Positions 1 through 8,296 of a stretch of DNA of 26,292 nucleotides are shown here, piece by piece. The notes beneath the pieces were generated by a model, which had not been told where the DNA came from, did no database searches, and worked only from the letters and a program-made list of their open reading frames with translations. This stretch comes from Flavobacteriales bacterium UBA720 (GTDB lineage Bacteria > Bacteroidota > Bacteroidia > Flavobacteriales > Weeksellaceae): the NCBI GenBank assembly GCA_002297505.1, contig DBLQ01000034.1:1-26292 (forward strand), written 5' to 3'. The position numbers were made by a program, and so were the translations under genes. The number at the start of each line of letters is the position of its first letter. Position 1 is the stretch's first letter.

Positions 1-420
1 TTGGAATACTCCGGAACCAAAAGTCTTCAGGGCATCAATGTCAATCAGTCGCTTACATGGTGCGGTGCATTGACGGCTTCTCAGGCAGTCAATATCAACA
101 GTAATGCGATCTTCAATATGTACGGCCAATTGTTTCAGGGCACCAAAGCCAATCCTTGGAATTCCCTGAATATCAACAGCGGTGCTCTTCTTAATCTGAA
201 AGGTAATTTGACCACTTACGGACACATGATCCTGAACAGCAACGCCAACTGGAAAATAGAAGGCAACGTAACGATCTTCGGGAATCTGACAATCAATCAG
301 GGTTCTAAAATCGAATTTGTGGGAAGCAATTCTTCAATCACCATTCATGGCACCGTTACCAAAAACGGAACATCCACAATTACAGGAACTTTCACTGACG
401 TTAGTGGTAAGTTGAAATAA
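1..420 (+). CDS. C-terminal fragment of a repetitive, probably secreted protein
   Basis: The gene is open at base 1, so only its last 139 codons or so are present; the TTG at base 1 is probably internal. The fragment is rich in Asn, Ser, Thr and Gly and alternates short hydrophobic stretches with turns (for example LNINSGALLNLKGNL and MILNSNANWKIEGNV). This looks like a beta-solenoid or other repetitive extracellular fold. There are no charged catalytic motifs, and no clear T9SS sorting domain at the C-terminus, which ends SGKLK. A strong terminator follows. I do not recognise the family. A secreted or surface role is inferred from composition only. Confidence 0.6.
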   Translation: MEYSGTKSLQGINVNQSLTWCGALTASQAVNINSNAIFNMYGQLFQGTKANPWNSLNINSGALLNLKGNLTTYGHMILNSNANWKIEGNVTIFGNLTINQGSKIEFVGSNSSITIHGTVTKNGTSTITGTFTDVSGKLK

Positions 421-440
421 AGTTTTTAAATGTTAATATC

Positions 441-480
441 AAAGAGTCCGGATGATTGATTGTCCGGGCTTTTTTATTTT
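441..480 (+). terminator. Intrinsic terminator after the first gene
   Basis: An 8-bp stem (445-452 with 463-470, one G-U pair) encloses a 10-nt loop and runs into a T-rich tract (470-480). It separates the partial gene from the TonB-dependent receptor. Confidence 0.8.
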
Positions 481-534
481 GACAAAAAATGAGAATTTAA
501 CATAATATGTACAATATTTGCTGAGTAGCCGTAG

Positions 535-2565
535 ATGACAAAATTATACTTCTTAGCTTCATTGTTACCGGCAATATGCGTATGGTCTCAGGATAGAGAC
601 TCCATACAACTGATTTCGCAGGTTGAAATTGACTCGTACAAAAAGCCGGCAGCTCTCATTTCCTCCACCAAATCGGTAGCTTTGGTTTCGAAAAACCTGA
701 TGAACCAAAATACTCCCGAGCGGATGCTGGAAGCGGTCAATCAGGTTCCCGGCGCAAGAATGGAGGAACGGTCACCGGGCAGTTACAGAATTTCACTCCG
801 CGGAAGCACGCTCAGATCGCCGTTTGGTGTCAGGAATGTCAAAGTGTATCTGGATGATTTTATTTTGTCTGATGCGTCCGGCAACACCTATTTTAACGTC
901 ATAGCTCCAAGGATGATTGACCGTATGGAGATTTATAAAGGTCCGGAAAGCGGCGATTATGGTGCGGTGACTGGCGGCACTTTATTGCTGAAAACGAGAG
1001 ATTATGAAGCGTCGTCGGCAGGCATTTCCGTCGGAAGTTACGGAACATTCGACCAGAATGTGAACTTAACCAAAAAATCAGGAAAACACTTTCTTCAGCT
1101 TTTTCAAAATTATTATCAGACCGATTCTTACCGAGACCAGTCGCGGGTCCGGAGGCAGCAAATATTCATCAAAGATGATTATCATTATGCGCAAAATGCA
1201 AATCTGAAAATGATTTTGATGTTGGCCGATCTCAATTATCAGACGCCCGGCGGTCTCACCTTGGAACAGATGAACCTGGACAGGCGGCAGGCAAGACCTG
1301 GTACAGCGACAATGCCCGGCGCAAAAGATCAGGATGCCGGGATCCGAAACCGGATGCTTCTCGCAGGAATTTCCAGCGATTTTAAAATCAACAAAAACCT
1401 TTCACATTTTATTTTATTTCAAGGCTCCTACGTGGATTTTGAAAATCCATTCATAACCAATTATGAGCATCGGTACGAAAATAATCTGGCCTTGCGGACC
1501 CATCTCAATTATGACAATCAATGGAAATCGATTCATCTGGCGTACAGGCTCGGATTCGAAGGCGGAAGAAATGAGATGCTGATTAAAAATTTTGATAATA
1601 ATAGAGGTGTGGAGGGCAATCCTCAGAACTTTGACCGCTTAAAAAACAAGTCTGGCTTTTTCTTTTTCTCGCAAAGATTGAACGTAGGCAAGAAGCTGTT
1701 CACAGATATCTCAGTCAGCCTTAATTCCAATACCTACGATTGGCAGAGAACGTTTCCGGAACAGGAAAACGGCCACAAAGCGTTCCGCAACCAATGGCTT
1801 CCGAACTTCGGTGTCAGCTATCTCCTGGCCGAAGGTTTTTCTGTAAGAGGTAAATTAGGAAAGGGAAACTCTGCACCTACGAACGAGGAAATACGATCCT
1901 CGAATCAGGAATTTAACGCTGCTCTGCAACCCGAATTAGGCTGGAATAAGGAATTAGGCATAAGAAAACAATTTGCGAAATCGTTTTTCCTGGAAGCCAG
2001 CTATTTTGATTTCAGAATGAAAGATGCGATCGTAAGAAGGCAGAATGATGCCGGGCAGGAATATTTTGTGAATGCTGGAGAAACTGTACAGAAAGGTCTT
2101 GAAGTACTGATGGAAACTGAAAATTTTGATCTCAAAAATCCGATTGTCAATCAATTGAGATTCCGGATATCGGGCAGTTTTTATGATTTTAAATTCAGAA
2201 ATTACCGTCAGAACAACAGTGATTTTTCCGGCAATCAATTAACCGGCGTTCCACGGACCACGGTCAACTCCATTTTGAGCCTGATGTTCTTTAACGTTCT
2301 GGCTTTGGATTATGCCCACTTCTACACCGGCAAGCTGCCGTTGAATGATGCCAACTCCGTATGGGCAGAGCCATCATTGGTTGGCAACCTGCAGTTTCGG
2401 ATGCCTGTTTTTGTAGACCGGACAAAAGTTAACCTTAACCTTCAGATTCAAAACCTGTACGACACCGATTATGTTTCAGGATTTGACACCAATGCTTTCG
2501 GAAACCGCTTTTACAATCCTGCGGCAGGAAGAAATTTCGCTTTGGGCGTAGAAGCTGTCTTTTGA
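535..2565 (+). CDS. TonB-dependent outer-membrane receptor
   Basis: A 676-residue outer-membrane transporter. Residues 1-19 form a signal peptide ending VWSQ. A TonB plug domain spans about 42-155, with the typical order of MLEAVNQVPG, ISLRGS, VKVYLDDF, MIDRMEIYKGP and a Gly-rich end before LLLKT. The rest is a 22-strand type barrel rich in alternating aromatic residues, ending in the terminal Phe usual for barrels recognised by BAM. It lacks the N-terminal carboxypeptidase-like domain found in SusC-type receptors, so a siderophore, metal or cofactor substrate is more likely than a polysaccharide; this is inference. No SusD partner or regulator is adjacent. The ATG at 535 places the signal peptide correctly; an imperfect -7 motif (AATATTTG) lies at 513-520. 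Confidence 0.93.
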   Translation: MTKLYFLASLLPAICVWSQDRDSIQLISQVEIDSYKKPAALISSTKSVALVSKNLMNQNTPERMLEAVNQVPGARMEERSPGSYRISLRGSTLRSPFGVRNVKVYLDDFILSDASGNTYFNVIAPRMIDRMEIYKGPESGDYGAVTGGTLLLKTRDYEASSAGISVGSYGTFDQNVNLTKKSGKHFLQLFQNYYQTDSYRDQSRVRRQQIFIKDDYHYAQNANLKMILMLADLNYQTPGGLTLEQMNLDRRQARPGTATMPGAKDQDAGIRNRMLLAGISSDFKINKNLSHFILFQGSYVDFENPFITNYEHRYENNLALRTHLNYDNQWKSIHLAYRLGFEGGRNEMLIKNFDNNRGVEGNPQNFDRLKNKSGFFFFSQRLNVGKKLFTDISVSLNSNTYDWQRTFPEQENGHKAFRNQWLPNFGVSYLLAEGFSVRGKLGKGNSAPTNEEIRSSNQEFNAALQPELGWNKELGIRKQFAKSFFLEASYFDFRMKDAIVRRQNDAGQEYFVNAGETVQKGLEVLMETENFDLKNPIVNQLRFRISGSFYDFKFRNYRQNNSDFSGNQLTGVPRTTVNSILSLMFFNVLALDYAHFYTGKLPLNDANSVWAEPSLVGNLQFRMPVFVDRTKVNLNLQIQNLYDTDYVSGFDTNAFGNRFYNPAAGRNFALGVEAVF

Positions 2566-2566
2566 C

Positions 2567-3769
2567 TTAAACCATCACATTCCTGAACGCTACCACAAAC
2601 GCTGCAACAGAGACAATGATCCCGATTGTAAAGACTGTGTAGGTCATGCGCAGTAATTTGTATTTTTTGTTGAGGACCACGCCAAGATAATAGAGGTCTT
2701 TGATCATTGTATCATACAGATATTGGCGGTCATTCATCATCTCCTTCATCGCCCAGAGATACTCGTCCATCGGCATTTTATAAAAATTGCCAAAGAACAG
2801 AAGATTGACTTTTTTCTCCTCGATTTCTTTCCTTGTAAACGTGCCGCTGGACACTTTAGGCCGTGTAGACATGATCGCCAGGACGATGCAGATCACGCTG
2901 AAAATCACCATCACAAAAGTCGGGATGATGAGATGCGCATTGCTTGGTGCGTCCAGTTTTGGAATTAATGAAGACAGCGCTATCGAAATAATGATGGCAT
3001 TGACCGATAAGAGAATATTCGCCTTGCTGTCGGCAATCTGGCTTAGCTTCGTATGATTGTTGAGCGTCACGCGGAACATGGTTTCAATCCCGCGTTCTGG
3101 AGATTCCAGTTTCTCCAGTTTTTTCTTGTTGAGGAGCGCTTTATCATTATCCTCGGCAGCTTTTCGCTTTTTTTCATCCTTCAGATTCTGGATGTGCGTA
3201 AGAATTTTGTCGACATTTTTTTCCTTCACCGGTTGCCAGTGTTCTTTAGCATACCTGGTGTAGAACTGATGTTTGGAAAAGAAAACAATATTGAGCTCAG
3301 ACCATTGCTGCTTACTGAATTTCTGGTGATGCACATCCTTGATTTCCTTGCGGAGGTTTTCGCATATCCTGAAATAATCATCTGAGCCGAGGTGGTACAG
3401 GTCTGCATCTTTGATGATCTCTTCCAGATGATCCTTAGGTTTATAAAACTTATCGGTGGCCAGTATCAGCTCGCCAATCTTGGCGATTCTCTCTTCCGGG
3501 AAATCATAATCTCTAAGAAAATCCGCAGCGATCTTGCGACTTTCTTCCTCGTGATTCTCGGCGTTATCCACGTATCCCACATCATGAAACCAGCCTGCCA
3601 GAAGCAGGTTTTCCGTATCTTCCGCACCTGCGTTTTCTTCCTTTGCCAGTAATTTGATTTTCTCCACCACCTGGATGGTGTGATCCAGATTATGATACGA
3701 GTAGGCAGAAGACAATCTGTCCTTAAGTAAATTCTTCACATAATCCTCCGAGATCGTCAAAATATCCAT
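2567..3769 (-). CDS. HD-domain phosphohydrolase fused to a PycTM (Pycsar effector-type) membrane domain
   Basis: A 400-residue protein. An N-terminal HD domain (about 1-200) carries metal-ligand candidates H26 and H30 (YHNLDH), H62-D63 (WFHDVGY) and D121 (KDADLYHLG). A charged linker follows (about 195-228). From 230 comes the signature of DUF5706/PycTM, the membrane effector family named from Pycsar: FRVTLNNHTKLSQIADSKAN, then three hydrophobic segments near 251-271, 280-300 and 377-396. HD domains hydrolyse phosphate esters, often of nucleotides; PycTM proteins damage membranes on cyclic-nucleotide sensing. No cyclase is nearby. The open frame extends to 3874, but a -7 promoter motif at 3785-3792 lies within that extension, so ATG 3769 is preferred. 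It converges on the TonB receptor with one base between stops. Confidence 0.85.
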   Translation of the reverse strand: MDILTISEDYVKNLLKDRLSSAYSYHNLDHTIQVVEKIKLLAKEENAGAEDTENLLLAGWFHDVGYVDNAENHEEESRKIAADFLRDYDFPEERIAKIGELILATDKFYKPKDHLEEIIKDADLYHLGSDDYFRICENLRKEIKDVHHQKFSKQQWSELNIVFFSKHQFYTRYAKEHWQPVKEKNVDKILTHIQNLKDEKKRKAAEDNDKALLNKKKLEKLESPERGIETMFRVTLNNHTKLSQIADSKANILLSVNAIIISIALSSLIPKLDAPSNAHLIIPTFVMVIFSVICIVLAIMSTRPKVSSGTFTRKEIEEKKVNLLFFGNFYKMPMDEYLWAMKEMMNDRQYLYDTMIKDLYYLGVVLNKKYKLLRMTYTVFTIGIIVSVAAFVVAFRNVMV

Positions 3770-3784
3770 AGATGCAATTTTAAA

Positions 3785-3792
3785 CAAATTTA
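3785..3792 (-). promoter_or_regulatory. -7 promoter motif of the HD-PycTM gene
   Basis: On the minus strand this reads TAAATTTG, an exact match to the Bacteroidota -7 consensus TAnnTTTG. It lies 15 nt upstream of the ATG at 3769. No clear TTTG is seen at -33. The short leader fits other promoters in this window. Confidence 0.5.
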
Positions 3793-3867
3793 AGAAAGTA
3801 TTTGACAGCTTATTAATTTTAATTTTGTTAAATATTGTTAGAGTTTCACTAATTTCGTGACGATTGA

Positions 3868-4020
3868 AATCCAAAGCTTCCGTCCACTCCGGCAGATGCT
3901 TCGGGTTTCGATCCTAAAATGGATTATGGCAGCTATTCCGTCCTCCGTTCCCGCTACCCGCCAATGGCGGGTGAGCTCCACTCAGGCCGGGCTGCGGGAT
4001 ACAGCATAATAATGACATAA
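3868..4020 (+). other. GC-rich islet with a 50-codon open frame and nested inverted repeats
   Basis: This stretch is much richer in GC than the AT-rich sequence around it. It stays open for 50 codons, ending at a TAA at 4018-4020. The frame contains peptides such as ADASGFDPKMDYGSYSVL but has no start codon near its beginning. It holds a strong hairpin (3956-3962 with 3966-3972, ACCCGCC and GGCGGGT) inside a longer-range pairing (TCCCGC 3949-3954 with GCGGGA 3994-3999). It could be the degraded tail of a gene, or one copy of a dispersed palindromic repeat. I cannot tell which from one copy. Confidence 0.4.
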
Positions 4021-4076
4021 GGATCAATTAATAACGTGTGTTCCCAGAATCTATGCCCACTTAATCAGACTTGACT

Positions 4077-7000
4077 ATGAAACACCTATACCACTGTTTT
4101 CTTTCCCTTGCGATAGCCACCACAGCTGTTTCCTGTGCGGTACAAAATGCAGATTACGGTAAAAATGCCAGAAATTTTGCCGCGAATCCCGCCCTAAAAG
4201 ATAGTATCATTCACACATTTTATCTGGTAGGAGACGCGGGAAATCTGGATCATGAGGATGCTTTCCGAAATGTGAACAGCCTGAAGGACTCGTTAAAAAA
4301 CACATCCGAAAACAGTACATTGATCTTTTTGGGCGATAATATTTATCCTGCAGGCATGCCAAAAAAAGAAGATGCTGGCAGAGCCTTGGCCGAGAAAAAA
4401 ATGGATAATCAGATTTCACTGGCACAGAATTTCCGCGGCAAAACGATTTTCATTCCCGGCAACCACGATTGGTACAATAACGGCATCAAAGGTCTGAAAC
4501 GCGAAGAAGATTACGTCATTGAAAAAATGGGCGACAAGGCGGTGTTTGCGCCCAGAAACGGATGCCCCGTTGAAACGCGCAAAATCAATAAAAAGCTGAC
4601 GCTGCTCCTGGTGGATACAGAATGGATTCTTGCCAACTGGGACAAAAATCCCGGAATCAATGAAAAATGCGACATCAAGACCCGCGAAGATTTCTATACG
4701 GAATTTGAGGACCAACTCAATAAAAATCAGAACAAAACCATTGTGGTGGCCACGCATCATCCACTGATCACACATGGCTCGCACGGCGGCTATTATTCCT
4801 GGGAGAAACAGATTTTTCCGCTTGAAAATAAAGTTCCTCTGCCGGTTCTGGGTACTGGTGTCAATCTGATGCGTGCAACAGGTGGGATTACGCACCAGGA
4901 CATCAGCAATCAGAATTATAAAAACATGGCAGACCGCCTGAAAACGCTTATCAGCGGTCGTAAAAATGTCGTCGTGGTTTCCGGGCATGATCATAACCTG
5001 CAGTACATTGAGCAAGGCGATATCCGGCAGATTGTGAGCGGCGCCGGCTCCAAAACCGAATCTGCCAAAGCTGTGGGACCGGAAGATTTTTCATTCGGGA
5101 AAAATGGCTACGCCCAACTGAAAATCTCAAATTCCGGAAATGCGGAAATCAGCTATCACAGTCTCGATGCAAAAAAATCAGAACTCCTTTTCAGAAAAAC
5201 GATATTAGGTAAGGAAGAAAAAGCTGCGCAGGATTTTCCGGATCATTTTCCTGCCTACACAGAGTCCTCCATCTATGATTCTGCCATGACAAAAAAGAGC
5301 AGATTCTACGAGTTTCTATGGGGAAAACATTACCGAAACTATTATTCCAAAAAGATCAGGGTCAGAAATCTGCAGCTGGACACGTTGTTTGGTGGCGTAA
5401 AACCTGATAGAGCAGGAGGCGGGCATCAGACCAAATCATTGCGACTGGAAACCCAATCCGGAAACGAATATGTGATCCGCGCGCTCAAAAAAAGCGGGAT
5501 CCGTTTCCTGCAGTCTGTTGCCTTTAAAAATCAATATGTGGAGGACGAGTTTCGCGGCAGTTATGCCGACCGATTTATTCTTGATTTTTACACGACTTCG
5601 CATCCGTATACACCATTGGTAATCGGACCAATGTCTGATAAAGTGGGAATTCGCCACACAACACCTTTGCTTTATTATGTACCCAAACAGCCGGTGCTCA
5701 AAAACTTCAACGATAATTTTGGTGATGAAATGTATTATCTGGAAGACCGTCCTATGGAAACTGAGGAAAATCCGAACAAAGTGATCAGTACCGATGAAGT
5801 GATCCGGAATCTGGCGAAAGATGAAAAATATAAGATGAATGAAAAAGCCTGGATCAAGGCGCGGCTCTTCGATATGCTCATCGGCGACTGGGACAGGCAT
5901 CATGATCAGTGGAAATTCGAAGCCAGCAAGGACAGTGGAAATGTGATCTACAGCCCGATTCCGAAGGACAGAGACCAGGCATTTTCCAAATACGACGGTT
6001 TTGTGACAGGAATTATTATGGCATTTCCGGAGCTGAAACATATGCAGACTTTTGATTATAAAATTGCTAACCTCAAATGGTTTAACCGGGAGCCTTATCC
6101 GCTGGATCTGGTTTTTGCCAAAAATGCTTTGCAGCAGGACTGGCTGGACGTTGCGGCTGAGATTCAAACCAATCTGACGGAGGCTGACATAAGGGAAGCA
6201 TTTCAATATCTGCCGCCGGAAATCCAGGATGACACTACGGAAGATCTCATTCAAAAATTGCTGAAACGAAAAGCCGATCTTCCGGACTATGCTTCACAGT
6301 ATTTTGCAATCCTGCAGGAAAAAGTGATGCTCGCCGGAACCGATAAAAAAGATAAATTCGTGGTCAACAGACTTCCTGGCGACGAAACAGAAATCAGCAT
6401 CTACCGTTTAAAAAAGTCGGGTGAAGAATTGCAATCTTCGAAGAAATATTCAGGAAAACTGACCAAGGAAATTCTGCTTTACGGACTGGCTGACGATGAT
6501 GAATTCCTGGTTCAGGGAACATCCAATTCCAGCATCCGGATCAAACTTCTGGGCGGCTTGGATAATGACCGTTACGATATTGCCAATTCACAAAAAATAA
6601 CAATTTACGATTATAAAAGTAAAAAGAATGATCTTAATGATAAAGGCTCTGCAAAAGTCCATCTGACTGATGATTATGACATCAATCAGTACAATTACAG
6701 GAATGCCAAATACAATGTTTTCACCACATTTATGAATTTTGGATTCAACCCGGATGATGAGATCGCAATTGGCGGCAACGCAGTGTATACTGTGAACGAT
6801 GTTCTGAAAAATCCATTTGCACAGCGTCATCATTTTACAGCCAACTATTTTACAGGTACAACCGGTTATGAGCTGGCTTATCAAGGCGCGTTTCCGCTTC
6901 TCGACAGCCATTGGTTTTACGGCCTGGACACCAGGATTACAAGTTCGCACTATATCCGGAATTTCTTCGGAATCGGCAATGAATCGGTAAACCCAAAGGA

Positions 7001-7754
7001 AAAGTTTGTCGAAAATTTTAACAGTGTACGCGCCAAGGAATTCGCATTTTCACCTTCTATCAACTGGAATAAAAATGCAACAACCTTCTCTGCAAAACTG
7101 AAATATGAAATCCTGAAAGTGGCCAGGACCGAAGGCAGATACGTGTCTCTTCCCGGCGTGGTGAATGAGGATGTTTTCAGCTCCAAACACTTTGGTGGTG
7201 CCGATATTTCTTTCGATTACGAGAACTTTGATAATAAAGCCAATCCGAAGCTGGGAATGAAATTCGACGTCAGAATGGTTTACAATATGAACCTTAATCA
7301 GACGGAAAGAAATTATACTGCCTTGGAAAGCGGACTTGGATTTCTGCATTATCTTACCAATAACCAGAAACTGGTGCTTTCCTCTTATGCTAAAGCCAAA
7401 TGGCTGCTGGGAAGTGGTTACGAATTTTATCAGATGGCCACTTTGGGCGGGAATTACGATCTTCGGGGTTTCCGGTTCAATCGCTTCTATGGTAAGAATT
7501 CATTTTTCCAAACCTCCGATTTGCGCTTTGAAATGGGCAAGATCAAAAACTCGATTATTCCGCTCAGCTACGGATTGTTTGGCGGATTTGATGTAGGCCG
7601 TGTCTGGAATCCCGGCGAGCATTCGGATAGATGGCACAATTCCTACGGCGGCGGCTTCTGGCTCAATGCGGTGAATGCTATCTCTGCGAATGTCTCTTAT
7701 TTCGGCTCAGCGGATGGTGGCAGACTGGTTTTCGGAATTGGCGGAACTTTTTAA
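4077..7754 (+). CDS. Calcineurin-type phosphoesterase, kinase-like middle and Omp85-like barrel fusion
   Basis: A 1,225-residue envelope protein. The signal peptide ends at a possible lipobox (AVSC, C20). A metallophosphoesterase domain (about 45-330) has all the usual metal motifs: GDAG 52-55, GDN 86-88, GNHD 128-131, a THH near 226-228 and GHDH 303-306. The middle resembles a FAM20/HipA-like kinase: a YVIRALKK strand (465-472), a DWDRHHDQW catalytic-loop-like motif (604-612) and a downstream PKDRDQAF with D631 and D633. A GGLDNDRYD turn (826 onward) resembles an RTX calcium turn. The C-terminal third is an Omp85-like barrel with the LRGF motif (1129-1132) and a terminal Phe. The open frame could begin with TTG at 4071, but ATG 4077 begins a normal signal peptide. 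The phosphatase and barrel are seen clearly; the kinase fold is inferred. Confidence 0.85.
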   Translation: MKHLYHCFLSLAIATTAVSCAVQNADYGKNARNFAANPALKDSIIHTFYLVGDAGNLDHEDAFRNVNSLKDSLKNTSENSTLIFLGDNIYPAGMPKKEDAGRALAEKKMDNQISLAQNFRGKTIFIPGNHDWYNNGIKGLKREEDYVIEKMGDKAVFAPRNGCPVETRKINKKLTLLLVDTEWILANWDKNPGINEKCDIKTREDFYTEFEDQLNKNQNKTIVVATHHPLITHGSHGGYYSWEKQIFPLENKVPLPVLGTGVNLMRATGGITHQDISNQNYKNMADRLKTLISGRKNVVVVSGHDHNLQYIEQGDIRQIVSGAGSKTESAKAVGPEDFSFGKNGYAQLKISNSGNAEISYHSLDAKKSELLFRKTILGKEEKAAQDFPDHFPAYTESSIYDSAMTKKSRFYEFLWGKHYRNYYSKKIRVRNLQLDTLFGGVKPDRAGGGHQTKSLRLETQSGNEYVIRALKKSGIRFLQSVAFKNQYVEDEFRGSYADRFILDFYTTSHPYTPLVIGPMSDKVGIRHTTPLLYYVPKQPVLKNFNDNFGDEMYYLEDRPMETEENPNKVISTDEVIRNLAKDEKYKMNEKAWIKARLFDMLIGDWDRHHDQWKFEASKDSGNVIYSPIPKDRDQAFSKYDGFVTGIIMAFPELKHMQTFDYKIANLKWFNREPYPLDLVFAKNALQQDWLDVAAEIQTNLTEADIREAFQYLPPEIQDDTTEDLIQKLLKRKADLPDYASQYFAILQEKVMLAGTDKKDKFVVNRLPGDETEISIYRLKKSGEELQSSKKYSGKLTKEILLYGLADDDEFLVQGTSNSSIRIKLLGGLDNDRYDIANSQKITIYDYKSKKNDLNDKGSAKVHLTDDYDINQYNYRNAKYNVFTTFMNFGFNPDDEIAIGGNAVYTVNDVLKNPFAQRHHFTANYFTGTTGYELAYQGAFPLLDSHWFYGLDTRITSSHYIRNFFGIGNESVNPKEKFVENFNSVRAKEFAFSPSINWNKNATTFSAKLKYEILKVARTEGRYVSLPGVVNEDVFSSKHFGGADISFDYENFDNKANPKLGMKFDVRMVYNMNLNQTERNYTALESGLGFLHYLTNNQKLVLSSYAKAKWLLGSGYEFYQMATLGGNYDLRGFRFNRFYGKNSFFQTSDLRFEMGKIKNSIIPLSYGLFGGFDVGRVWNPGEHSDRWHNSYGGGFWLNAVNAISANVSYFGSADGGRLVFGIGGTF

Positions 7755-7759
7755 TTGGG

Positions 7760-8296
7760 ATGATGATAGAAACTGAACGATTACTCCTGAAGCCTTACGC
7801 GCTGGACTTTGCCGAAGAATTCTATATTAAATTTCAGAATGATCACGCGAGTCTTCAGGATTACTTTTCCAGAACGCTTGGTATGACGAAAAGCCTGGAA
7901 GATACTCAAGCTTATTTTCAGAAGAAAATAGAAAGTTTTGAGAGCGGTAATGGATTTTATTTCGGGATTTTTCTCAAAGAATCATCGGAACTGATAGGTC
8001 ATATTTCTGTTAGAGAAATCGACTGGAACATTCCGAAGGGCGAATTAGCCTACTTTATTTTGAGTGGTTTTGCAGGCCAAAAATATTCGTACGAAGCTTT
8101 GCAGGCTTTCAGGGATTGGTGTATCTCTGAAAAAGGTTTTGTCAGAATCTTTATGAAAATCGCACCGGACAATCTCGCCAGCAAAAAAGTTGCCGCGTTT
8201 TGTGATTTCAAACTGGAAGGTTTACTGAAAAACGACTACAGGAAAAGACAGGAAGTTCTTACAGATATGTTGCTTTATGCTTATACAATTGATTAG
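7760..8296 (+). CDS. GNAT-family N-acetyltransferase (RimJ/RimL-like)
   Basis: A 178-residue GNAT protein opening MMIETERLLLKPY, the usual start of the RimJ/RimL-like branch. These enzymes move acetyl from acetyl-CoA to an amine on a protein N-terminus, antibiotic or small molecule. The central strand (ELIGHISVREID) and the later IAPDNLASKKVAAF segment fit the fold. The pyrophosphate-binding loop reads FAGQKYSYEAL, which departs from the usual Q/R-x-x-G-x-G/A, so cofactor binding may be altered. The start lies 5 nt after the stop of the phosphatase fusion (ATG 7763 is equally possible), suggesting translational coupling. Its stop overlaps the convergent lipoprotein gene by 4 nt. The substrate is unknown. 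Confidence 0.85.
   Translation: MMIETERLLLKPYALDFAEEFYIKFQNDHASLQDYFSRTLGMTKSLEDTQAYFQKKIESFESGNGFYFGIFLKESSELIGHISVREIDWNIPKGELAYFILSGFAGQKYSYEALQAFRDWCISEKGFVRIFMKIAPDNLASKKVAAFCDFKLEGLLKNDYRKRQEVLTDMLLYAYTID

Noticed and set aside
2567..3769. A complete Pycsar defence system
   Set aside because: No nucleotidyl cyclase gene is present on either side; only the effector-type domain is seen.
3770..3874. 35-codon N-terminal extension of the HD-PycTM gene
   Set aside because: A -7 promoter motif lies at 3785-3792, and the HD domain starts normally from ATG 3769.
4416..5015. 199-codon open frame antisense to the phosphatase domain
   Set aside because: It is the complement of conserved metal-site motifs on the plus strand, with no start signal or known family.
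5436..6254. 272-codon open frame antisense to the phosphatase fusion
   Set aside because: It lies wholly inside a well-supported gene, has no recognisable domains, and its composition follows the opposite strand.
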